Assembly: GCA_009702845.1 (NCBI GenBank)
Contig: WLHG01000023.1
Coordinates: forward strand, 1-10,269
Origin: Actinomycetota bacterium
GTDB taxonomy: Bacteria; Actinomycetota; Actinomycetes; Nanopelagicales; Nanopelagicaceae
Reading direction: 5' to 3'
Length of the DNA: 10,269 bases
The position numbers and the translations under genes were made by a program. A model generated the notes under the pieces. That model ran no database searches. It was not told where the DNA came from and saw only the letters and a list, made by a program, of their open reading frames with translations. Within the stretch, counting starts at the first letter, position 1; each line of letters opens with the position of its first letter. Shown here piece after piece: positions 1-6,676 of the stretch.

Positions 1-3
1 GTC

Positions 4-1560
4 ATGGCCCAAATGGGCATGGTGATGAATCTCGATAAATGCATCGGGTGTCATACATGCTCAGTAACGTGCAAGCAGGCGTGGACTAATCGCACCGGAC
101 TTGAGTACGCATGGTTTAACAACGTTGAAACCCGGCCAGGCCAGGGTTACCCACGTGGTTATGAGGATCAAGCCAAGGCCAAAGGTGGTTGGGTTCGCAC
201 TCCGCGAGGCCGACTCCGTTTAAAGGCCGGCAGCCGCGCCCGTCGCCTACTCTCAATCTTTTCAAATCCCCGCATGCTCAACATCAAGGATTACTACGAG
301 CCTTGGACATATGAGTACGACAATTTAATCACCGCACCTCTTGGGCAACAGACACCTGTTGCCCGCCCTAAGTCACTCATCACTGGCAAGCCTATGAAAA
401 TCGAATGGTCGGCTAACTGGGATGATGATTTAGGCGGAGGACCTGAAAATATTGAAAAGGATCCAATTCTTAAGAAACTCGCCGAAGATGTAACAACTAA
501 AGTGAAGTTAGCTTTCGAGCAGACATTTATGTTCTATCTGCCCCGTATCTGCGAACACTGCTTAAATCCTGCATGTGTTGCTGCATGCCCATCGGGTGCG
601 ATGTATAAGCGTGCCGAAGATGGAATTGTTCTAGTTGATCAGCAGCAGTGTCGTGGTTGGCGTATGTGTGTTTCCGCCTGTCCATACAAGAAGGTCTATT
701 TCAACCATAAAACTGGAAAAGCTGAAAAATGCACACTCTGCTATCCACGTTTAGAGATTGGTCTTCCAACGGTCTGCTCTGAGACATGCGTTGGCCGTCT
801 GCGCTACTTGGGGCTATTTCTCTACGATGCTGATCGTGTTGCAGAGGCTGCAGCAACTGAAAATGCGAAAGATCTTTATCAAGCCCAACTCGATCTCATG
901 CTAGATCCACATGATCCAGCGGTTCTTGCCGCAGCTCGTGCCGAAGGAATTCCAGAGGATTGGTTAGTTGCAGCTCAAAACTCACCTGTCTATAAATTGG
1001 CAAAGGTATACAAGATCGCACTTCCTCTTCACCCTGAATATCGCACAATGCCAATGGTTTGGTATGTACCTCCACTTTCACCGATTGTTGATGTACTCAC
1101 TGAAACTGGTCACGACGGCGAAGATGCCGGCAATTTATTTGGTGCCATTAATGCACTGCGTATCCCACTTGCCTATCTTGCCGAACTATTTACAGCAGGT
1201 GATACCGAGTTGGTTGAATCCACACTTCGTAAGCTTTCAGCGATGCGCTCTTATATGCGCGATATCAACTTAGGGCGCGAGCCACGACCTGAGATTCCTG
1301 AGGCAGTTGGAATGGATCAAGAGTCTATTTACGAGATGTATCGACTACTTGCGATTGCAAAGTATGAAGATCGTTACGTAATCCCTGCAGCCCACACTGA
1401 GCAAGCTAAGGATCTTGAAAACATGGGGCAGAGTTCAGGATGCTCTCTTGATGGCGTTGACCTTGGACCAAACTCCGGGCCTTTTGGTCAGGCATCGGGA
1501 AATCCAGTCCCTGTCACAATCGAGAACTTTCATATTATGAAAGATAGGCAAACAAAGTGA
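4..1560 (+). CDS. narH: Respiratory nitrate reductase beta subunit NarH
   Basis: This is the electron-transfer subunit of the cytoplasm-facing, membrane-bound nitrate reductase. It relays electrons from the haems of NarI to the molybdenum subunit NarG through three [4Fe-4S] clusters and one [3Fe-4S] cluster. All sixteen ligand positions are visible: C13, C16, C19, C23; C183, C186, C191, C195; C216, W219, C222, C226; C243, C246, C258, C262. The Trp in the third group (CRGWRMC) is the family hallmark of the [3Fe-4S] site. The length of 518 residues matches E. coli NarH (about 512), and the C-terminal NarH-specific half (LPLHPEYRTMPMVWYVPPLSP) is intact. The N-terminal region (KQAWTNR, NNVETRPGQGYP) resembles mycobacterial NarH. 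The start is uncertain: the codon before this ATG reads Val, and mycobacterial NarH begins a few residues earlier with a similar V-M-A-Q, so the true start may lie just outside the window. narG is expected immediately upstream. The stop overlaps the narJ start. Confidence 0.97.
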   Translation: MAQMGMVMNLDKCIGCHTCSVTCKQAWTNRTGLEYAWFNNVETRPGQGYPRGYEDQAKAKGGWVRTPRGRLRLKAGSRARRLLSIFSNPRMLNIKDYYEPWTYEYDNLITAPLGQQTPVARPKSLITGKPMKIEWSANWDDDLGGGPENIEKDPILKKLAEDVTTKVKLAFEQTFMFYLPRICEHCLNPACVAACPSGAMYKRAEDGIVLVDQQQCRGWRMCVSACPYKKVYFNHKTGKAEKCTLCYPRLEIGLPTVCSETCVGRLRYLGLFLYDADRVAEAAATENAKDLYQAQLDLMLDPHDPAVLAAARAEGIPEDWLVAAQNSPVYKLAKVYKIALPLHPEYRTMPMVWYVPPLSPIVDVLTETGHDGEDAGNLFGAINALRIPLAYLAELFTAGDTELVESTLRKLSAMRSYMRDINLGREPRPEIPEAVGMDQESIYEMYRLLAIAKYEDRYVIPAAHTEQAKDLENMGQSSGCSLDGVDLGPNSGPFGQASGNPVPVTIENFHIMKDRQTK

Positions 1561-2204
1561 GCAAGGAGATCGCCCGCGCAATCGCATCACAGTGCCTTAT
1601 CTATCCAGAGCAGGCATTTATTGATCGATACGATGAATTAGTAGAACTGGCAAGTAAATTAGAGCCAAAACTGCGCAATCCATTACTTGTCTTTTTGAAA
1701 ACCGCCTCGAAGATGCCTCTTAATAAACTGCAAGAGCATTACGTTGAAATCTTTGACATGCGCAGAAAGTGTTCACTATTTCTGACTTCGTGGACTCATG
1801 GAGATACACGAAACCGTGGAATGGCTTTGGTCTACTTCATTGAAATCTATAAACAGTGCGGCCTTCTGTTAAGTCCAGAAGAGTTGCCAGATCATTTGGC
1901 GGTCGTACTTGAGTTTGCTGCATTGGAAAATCCACGAGAGGGAGATTTGCTACTTGGTGAGCACCAAGCACCCATTCTTCTGATTAGAGATGCCTTGCAA
2001 AAAAGCGGCTCAATCTATGCCGGTGTTTTAGATGCTGTTGTTGAGTCATTGCCGGAAATGACTCCAGAGATTGAGGCTCGGGCAAAGGCCTTGGCAATCA
2101 CAGGACCGCCAAAAGAGTTTGTTGGTTTAAGCGGCGCAGTCGCTGTGGCGCTAGAGCCGTTTTCACCCCATAAAGATTTCTCATTAGAGGGAGTATCACG
2201 ATGA
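1557..2204 (+). CDS. narJ: Nitrate reductase assembly chaperone NarJ
   Basis: NarJ is a cytoplasmic chaperone of the TorD/DmsD/NarJ family. It binds NarG, allows molybdenum cofactor insertion and holds the NarGH complex until it docks on NarI; it is not part of the final enzyme. The 215-residue protein is close to the family size (E. coli about 236). It shows the conserved central segment YVEIFDMRRKCSLFLTSW (about residues 62-79) followed by HGDTRNRG, and then the ELPDHLAVVLEF helix (109-120), both typical of NarJ. It is predicted all-helical, with no signal peptide. The start is GTG, within a GTGA overlap with the narH stop, and a plausible Shine-Dalgarno stretch (AGATAGG) sits about 8 bases upstream. 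This suggests translational coupling. The gene ends in an ATGA overlap with narI. Identity is secured by both sequence and operon position. Confidence 0.95.
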   Translation: MSKEIARAIASQCLIYPEQAFIDRYDELVELASKLEPKLRNPLLVFLKTASKMPLNKLQEHYVEIFDMRRKCSLFLTSWTHGDTRNRGMALVYFIEIYKQCGLLLSPEELPDHLAVVLEFAALENPREGDLLLGEHQAPILLIRDALQKSGSIYAGVLDAVVESLPEMTPEIEARAKALAITGPPKEFVGLSGAVAVALEPFSPHKDFSLEGVSR

Positions 2205-2941
2205 GTTCTACAAATATTCTTCTATGGTCGGTACTTCCGTACATCGCCATCTCATCTTTTATAATCGGCCTAGTTTGGCGTTTCAAGTATGACAAATTCA
2301 ACTGGACAACGCGTTCATCCCAGATCTACGAAGGTAAGTTATTGAGTATTGCAGGACCGCTCTTTCACTTAGGTCTCTTCGCCGTAATCGGGGGTCATAT
2401 CGTTGGTCTACTTGTTCCCCAGACTTTCACCGATGCCATTGGCTTAAGCCACGAGGCTTATCACCTTGGTGCAGTAACCATGGGTGGTGCTGCCGGTATC
2501 GCAACACTTGTTGGAATTACACTTTTGATTTATCGGCGCAGAACAACTGCCATGGTCTTTGCGCAAACAACTAAGAACGATAAGACAATGTACGTATTTC
2601 TTGTTGCAACGTTATTAGCAGGAAGTGCAGCGACGCTCTCTAGTGCTGGAGTTATAGGTGAAGAACATAACTACCGTGAAACCGTTGGCCCATGGGTTCG
2701 CTCCATTCTTACACTTAGTCCAAATGGAGAGCTCATGATGGCAAGTCCCATTGCGTTTAGAGTCCATGCAGTAATTGGAATGTCTCTCTTCATAATCTGG
2801 CCCTTTACGCGCTTAGTGCACTCATTAAGCGCACCGATTGGATATTTATTCCGTCCATCAATTGTCTATCGCACCCGTGATGGTCGCGGTGTTGCAGGTA
2901 ACCGTAAAGCCCGTCCAGGGTGGGAGCGCATTAAGTATTAA
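2201..2941 (+). CDS. narI: Respiratory nitrate reductase gamma subunit NarI (cytochrome b)
   Basis: NarI is the membrane anchor. It oxidises quinol on the outer side of the cytoplasmic membrane and passes electrons through two b-type haems to NarH. The four haem-ligating histidines align with those of E. coli NarI: H56 (PLFHLG), H66 (GGHIVG), H189 (FRVHAVIG) and H207 (RLVHSLS). Five membrane helices are apparent at roughly residues 8-27, 48-72, 90-111, 128-150 and 185-208. The 246-residue length slightly exceeds the E. coli protein (225) because of a basic, hydrophilic C-terminal tail (YRTRDGRGVAGNRKARPG) of the kind seen in actinobacterial homologues. The start ATG overlaps the narJ stop (ATGA) and has a good ribosome-binding site, AGAGGGAG, at 2186-2193. 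It is the last gene of the nar operon; no hairpin terminator is evident in the short gap downstream. Confidence 0.96.
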   Translation: MSSTNILLWSVLPYIAISSFIIGLVWRFKYDKFNWTTRSSQIYEGKLLSIAGPLFHLGLFAVIGGHIVGLLVPQTFTDAIGLSHEAYHLGAVTMGGAAGIATLVGITLLIYRRRTTAMVFAQTTKNDKTMYVFLVATLLAGSAATLSSAGVIGEEHNYRETVGPWVRSILTLSPNGELMMASPIAFRVHAVIGMSLFIIWPFTRLVHSLSAPIGYLFRPSIVYRTRDGRGVAGNRKARPGWERIKY

Positions 2942-2960
2942 TAGGGTTTTGAATTTTTCA

Positions 2961-2989
2961 TTGCTTGTACCAATCAAATCGGTGATAAT
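2961..2989 (+). promoter_or_regulatory. Sigma-70-type promoter giving a leaderless transcript of the downstream ligase gene
   Basis: A -35 element TTGCTT (2961-2966) is followed by a 17-base spacer and the -10 element GATAAT (2984-2989). Six bases then separate the -10 box from the A of the ATG at 2996, so transcription would begin at or next to the start codon. No Shine-Dalgarno sequence precedes that ATG, which agrees with a leaderless mRNA, a common arrangement in actinobacteria. The call rests on sequence only; a read-through contribution from the nar operon cannot be excluded. Confidence 0.6.
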
Positions 2990-2995
2990 GCAGCT

Positions 2996-4348
2996 ATGAA
3001 TAGTAAAGAGATCGTTGAAGAGGTTTCCGCTAGAGACATCCGACTTATTCGATTCCTTTACTGCGATCCAGCTGGGGTAATTCGTGGCAAGACGGTGCAT
3101 GCATCACAAATCGCCTCAAAGATAGATGAAGGTGTTGGACTTACTCGGGCTCAAAATGCCGTTAATCTCTTTGAAGATCTAATTCAAGTCGATGGAATGG
3201 AACCGGTAGGTGAAGTTAGAATTATTCCTGACCATAAGACTTTTACAGAATTACCGTGGCTTAACCGCACGGCAAGCATGTTCAGTGATCTACGCGAACA
3301 AGATGGTAGCGAGTGGGGCGGATGTACTCGCACCGTTCTTAAACATGCGATTGCGAAAGCTCACGCCGCAGGAATTAAAGTTTTTGCAGCTTTTGAATCA
3401 GAGTTCTACTTGGCCGAAGATACTGACAATGGGCCTCAACCCTGGGCTAATGGTCCGGTCTACTCTAGTTCGGGAATGGATCGCGCTAGTGCTGTCATGG
3501 ATGACATGGTCGATAATTTGACAGAGCAGGGTTTTATTGTTGAGCAGGCAATTAATGAGTACGGTCCCGGTCAACAGGAAATCGTTCTGCGCTATACGGA
3601 TGCCTTAGGTGCAGCTGATCAACACTTAAAGTTCCGTGACACCATCCGTGGGACCGCTGAAGTGCAACACGGATTACACGCCTCATTTGCACCGAAACCT
3701 TTTGTTGATGGAATTGGTTCAGGGGCTCATCTGCATTTTTCACTGTGGTCACTGGATGGTAAAACAAATTTACTGCACAACCCATTGGCCCAAACCGAGA
3801 TTTCTGAGGTAGGCAAGAATTTTGTTGCAGGTTTACTTGAACACATGCCAGCAGTTCTTGCACTCACTTGCCCATCTTTTGTTTCCTATCAACGCTTAAA
3901 GCCGCATTCATGGGCAGGTTCAACGATTTCTTGGGGATATGACAACCGCGAATGTGCGGTTCGAGTTGCCAGTCCATTTACTGGCCGCGAAGCCGAATCG
4001 ATTAATCTTGAATTAAAAACAAGTGACGGAACGAGCAATCCCTACTTAGCTTTAGCTGCCGTTATCTTGGCAGGACTCGATGGCATTGAGAAAAAGATGA
4101 CCCCACCAAAGCCGGCACATCGCGATCCTGCACTGTTAACTCCAGAACAACAACGCGAGTGCAACATCCGCCCCTTGCCAAGTAATCAACTAGAAGCGTT
4201 GGATGCTCTTGAAAAAGATGAATTGATTACCGATGGTCTTGGTGAACTCATGGCTAGATGCATATTGGCTACTCGGCGCGCAGAGCATGCGAGAGCTTTG
4301 AAGGAAGGCGACGACTGGGCTAGGTTAAATACATTTTCTACTTTTTAA
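2996..4348 (+). CDS. Glutamine-synthetase-like ligase (putative gamma-glutamylamide synthetase)
   Basis: This 450-residue protein has the full GS fold: an N-terminal beta-grasp domain (about 12-100) and a C-terminal catalytic domain (about 108-450). Metal and nucleotide residues are retained: E134 and E136 (FESEFY), E188 and E195 (NEYGPGQQE), the K-P motif at K234, GSGAHLH (241-247), NRECAVR (317-323) and E339. Two ammonium-site features of true GS are missing. The FDGSS loop carrying the ammonium-binding Asp is replaced by GVGLTRA (46-52), and the flap Glu (RLVPGYE in enterobacterial GS) is replaced by Trp (RLKPHSW, W306). The glutamate-contacting Arg after the last metal Glu is Lys (K341). 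No adenylylation Tyr motif is seen. From family knowledge, such proteins join glutamate to organic amines (PuuA, GlnA3/GlnA4, IpuC); the amine here is unknown. The gene appears to have its own leaderless promoter and precedes a permease and a second GS-like gene. It is unlikely to be the housekeeping glnA. Confidence 0.85.
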   Translation: MNSKEIVEEVSARDIRLIRFLYCDPAGVIRGKTVHASQIASKIDEGVGLTRAQNAVNLFEDLIQVDGMEPVGEVRIIPDHKTFTELPWLNRTASMFSDLREQDGSEWGGCTRTVLKHAIAKAHAAGIKVFAAFESEFYLAEDTDNGPQPWANGPVYSSSGMDRASAVMDDMVDNLTEQGFIVEQAINEYGPGQQEIVLRYTDALGAADQHLKFRDTIRGTAEVQHGLHASFAPKPFVDGIGSGAHLHFSLWSLDGKTNLLHNPLAQTEISEVGKNFVAGLLEHMPAVLALTCPSFVSYQRLKPHSWAGSTISWGYDNRECAVRVASPFTGREAESINLELKTSDGTSNPYLALAAVILAGLDGIEKKMTPPKPAHRDPALLTPEQQRECNIRPLPSNQLEALDALEKDELITDGLGELMARCILATRRAEHARALKEGDDWARLNTFSTF

Positions 4349-4485
4349 TCGGTATTTTCCGCCATGTGCAATTTAATTTCTCTACTTTGCCCTATTAAAA
4401 TCCTGTCTTTCTGTGGGCGTCACTGGAATACTATCTCTTGTCAATAATGTAGCTACCTATATCTGTACTGAAGGGCTGGAAATAT

Positions 4486-5937
4486 ATGACTGATTCAGGA
4501 GCAAAAGGACTAATTAAAAACCTAAATATTTGGGAAGCAATTGGAATTTCAGTTGCGCTCATGGCCCCCTCCATGGCAGCAAATATTAATCCACAGGGAA
4601 CGGCAACCACTGTTGGTCGCGCAGTTCCAGTCGCATTTGCATTGGCAACTATCGGCGTTTTACTTGTTGCTTATGGCTTTGTACGTCTTACTCAAAACTT
4701 CCACCACGCAGGTAGTGTGTATGGTTTTGTTGGAGCAACTACTGGCCCTCGTTCTGGCGTAGTCGCCGGCTGGGGATTAATTGGCACATACATTTTTTAT
4801 GGTTGTGTGACTTCAATGGCTGCAGGAATATTCGGCGCCAAGTTCTTGGATGAAATCGGAGTCTGGAACAATCAACCAGATACGGCAGGTTTCCTAGTTG
4901 GCGCAATTGCATTGGCACTTGCATACTTCCTCGCCATCGTACCTGCTCGCAATGGAACTCGCCTGCTTCTTACCGTTGAAGCAGTAACCGTGGTACTCAT
5001 TCTTATTACGGCATTCATCGTTCTTTCAAAACTCATTGGTGGCACTGCCCCTGGTGGGCTCGGTGTTGACTGGTCAGTTTTCTCAATTCCTAAAGGCACT
5101 GGCGGATCTACTGTATTTCTTGGTGTGGTCTTTGGGTTCCTCTCCTTTGCTGGCTTTGAAGCTGCAGCAACTCTCGGAGAAGAAGCAAAGAATCCACGTA
5201 AAGATATTCCACGCGCCATGCTTGGCACTGCCATTTTCGGCGGAGTTTACTTTGTATTCGTAACAGCCGTTGAAGTAATGGGCTTTGGAACTAATGATGC
5301 CGGCGTTAAGGCATTTATTAGTTCAGGTTCATTGATGGGTGACCTTGGAACCTCATATGTTGGTGCCTGGATCGGAACAATCATCACACTTGGCGCTGCA
5401 GTAAGTGCATTTGGCTGCGCATTGGCCTGTGTTGTAGGCGCATCACGTATGTTGTTTGCAATCGGCCGCGACAGTGGCAGTGTTGCATTGTCATCGATAT
5501 CTTCAAAGAACGGAACTCCAACTGCTGCTACTCGCGTAATCGTGGGTGCAGTTGCTCTCATTGTTATCTTGTGGGCACTTATTGGTGGAGCAAAGCCATT
5601 TGATATCTTCCTTGGCAGCGGAGTAATTGGAACACTTATCTTGGTCGCCGTTTATGTTCTTGCAACAATCGGTGCAGTTAAGTTCCTATTCTTCTCAGGC
5701 GTTAAGCGCGCAGCATCATGGGAAATTATCATTCCGATCGCTGGTTTGATCGTCTTGATCTACACCTTGTATCGCAATGTGATTCCATTCCCAGCAAGCG
5801 GCCCATCTCGCATGTATCCAATCGTTAGCGCACTCTGGCTAGTGGTTGGATTAGTAGCGGTTTGGGCACGTCCGGCATTTACTAAAAAGCTTGGCGAAAA
5901 ACTGCTAGCGGACGAAAACCTTTCAGCCGCTCGTTAA
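4486..5937 (+). CDS. APC-superfamily amino acid/amine permease
   Basis: This 483-residue integral membrane protein probably imports the substrate handled by the neighbouring ligases. The family signature is clear: FAGFEAAATLGEEAKNPRKD (221-240) followed by IPRAM, the consensus of the loop after helix 6 in amino acid/polyamine/organocation (APC) permeases. The N-terminal region has the helix-1 motif (IGISVALMAPSMAANINP, about 20-36). Roughly twelve hydrophobic segments follow, for example at 47-66, 92-115, 134-153, 163-182, 209-226, 247-266, 292-321, 350-366, 376-398, 411-428 and 443-460. Both ends are hydrophilic. The start ATG has GAAGGG about 10 bases upstream (4470-4475). The 137-base gap from the preceding ligase gene suggests a separate transcript; the next gene starts 42 bases after the stop and probably shares the message. 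APC permeases carry amino acids, polyamines, ethanolamine and similar amines; specificity cannot be read from the sequence. Confidence 0.9.
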   Translation: MTDSGAKGLIKNLNIWEAIGISVALMAPSMAANINPQGTATTVGRAVPVAFALATIGVLLVAYGFVRLTQNFHHAGSVYGFVGATTGPRSGVVAGWGLIGTYIFYGCVTSMAAGIFGAKFLDEIGVWNNQPDTAGFLVGAIALALAYFLAIVPARNGTRLLLTVEAVTVVLILITAFIVLSKLIGGTAPGGLGVDWSVFSIPKGTGGSTVFLGVVFGFLSFAGFEAAATLGEEAKNPRKDIPRAMLGTAIFGGVYFVFVTAVEVMGFGTNDAGVKAFISSGSLMGDLGTSYVGAWIGTIITLGAAVSAFGCALACVVGASRMLFAIGRDSGSVALSSISSKNGTPTAATRVIVGAVALIVILWALIGGAKPFDIFLGSGVIGTLILVAVYVLATIGAVKFLFFSGVKRAASWEIIIPIAGLIVLIYTLYRNVIPFPASGPSRMYPIVSALWLVVGLVAVWARPAFTKKLGEKLLADENLSAAR

Positions 5938-5979
5938 TAAAACTACTATCTATAACTACTGCGGGGGATGAAATAACAT

Positions 5980-6675
5980 ATGCTAAATAATGCGAAGGTT
6001 GTTGATCTAACGATTCCACTAGGCACAGATATCATCATGTGGCCCGGGGCACCGTCACCAGAAATGGAAACGATGGTCACTGTGGCACATGATGGTTTCT
6101 TTGCTCGTAAAGTTTCGTTTTACGAACATACCGGTACGCATTTTGACGCACCATGTCATTTCATTGAGGGCAAAGCTACTGTCGATAAAATTCCGGCAAG
6201 TACACTGGTCCGCCCCGCAGTTGTTATCGATATCTCCGCAGAAGTTGGAGACAATGCCGATGCGGTTTTAACACTAGAACAAGTTAAAGCCTTTGAAGCA
6301 AAGAATGGAATAATCCCAAAGAATGCCGCGATTTTACTTCGTACGGGCTGGGAAGATTTCAACACAGATTCAGTTAAATATGCTGGCCCTGAGGGCGATC
6401 TACATTTTCCTGGTTTTGGCGCTGAGGCAGCCAAATATTTAGTAAATGAACGAGAAGCCGTGGGATTAGGAATCGACACGTTAGGCATTGACCCAGGAAA
6501 TACCGTTGATTTTCCGGTTCACTCACAAATTTCACACCCCAAAGGCTTATGGCATCTTGAAAATCTTCAAAATCTCAAAGCCTTACCTCCGATCGGTTCA
6601 TGGATTGTGGTTGGCGTTCTCCCACTTGTCGGAGGTTCAGGTTCTCCGGCGCGTGTAATTGCCCTCGTTCCATAA
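5980..6675 (+). CDS. Cyclase-family metal-dependent hydrolase (kynurenine formamidase/isatin hydrolase-like)
   Basis: This 231-residue cytoplasmic protein belongs to the cyclase family (PF04199 type). The family includes bacterial kynurenine formamidase and isatin hydrolase, which hydrolyse N-formyl or cyclic amides using a divalent metal. The diagnostic metal motif HxGTHxDxPxH is complete: H50, G52, T53, H54, D56, P58 and H60. The N-terminal signature DLTIPLGTDIIMWPG (9-23) is typical. The C-terminal region keeps the LGIDTLGID segment and a HLENL motif that supplies the conserved late Glu. A purine-rich ribosome-binding site, GGGGGA (5963-5968), lies 11 bases before ATG. The stop is separated from the next start by a single base, so translational coupling with the second GS-like gene is likely. 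The substrate is unknown. In this setting it could open a cyclic amide or deformylate an amine before ligation, but that is inference. Confidence 0.85.
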   Translation: MLNNAKVVDLTIPLGTDIIMWPGAPSPEMETMVTVAHDGFFARKVSFYEHTGTHFDAPCHFIEGKATVDKIPASTLVRPAVVIDISAEVGDNADAVLTLEQVKAFEAKNGIIPKNAAILLRTGWEDFNTDSVKYAGPEGDLHFPGFGAEAAKYLVNEREAVGLGIDTLGIDPGNTVDFPVHSQISHPKGLWHLENLQNLKALPPIGSWIVVGVLPLVGGSGSPARVIALVP

Positions 6676-6676
6676 T

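Noticed and set aside
1..25. Possible narG tail overlapping the start of narH
   Set aside because: Frame 2 reaches a TGA at 23-25 after seven codons, but this is too short to recognise a NarG C-terminus, so no feature is called.
4438..4465. Possible promoter (TTGTCA with a TATATC or TATCTG -10) before the permease gene
   Set aside because: Spacing is 15-16 bases and the -10 is poor; other weak TAnnnT boxes occur in the same AT-rich gap. A promoter is expected somewhere in 4349-4485, but I cannot place it.
4349..4485. Search for a terminator, riboswitch or small RNA between the first ligase and the permease
   Set aside because: No convincing stem with a T-run and no recognised aptamer pattern was found by eye; the stretch is AT-rich and otherwise featureless.
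4872..5561. Long antisense reading frames opposite the permease gene
   Set aside because: They mirror the codon pattern of the + strand gene, have no recognisable motifs and no ribosome-binding sites.
6659..6676. TTG start giving six more residues for the second ligase
   Set aside because: No ribosome-binding site precedes it, the added residues lie inside the end of the cyclase gene, and the ATG at 6677 directly follows the cyclase stop.
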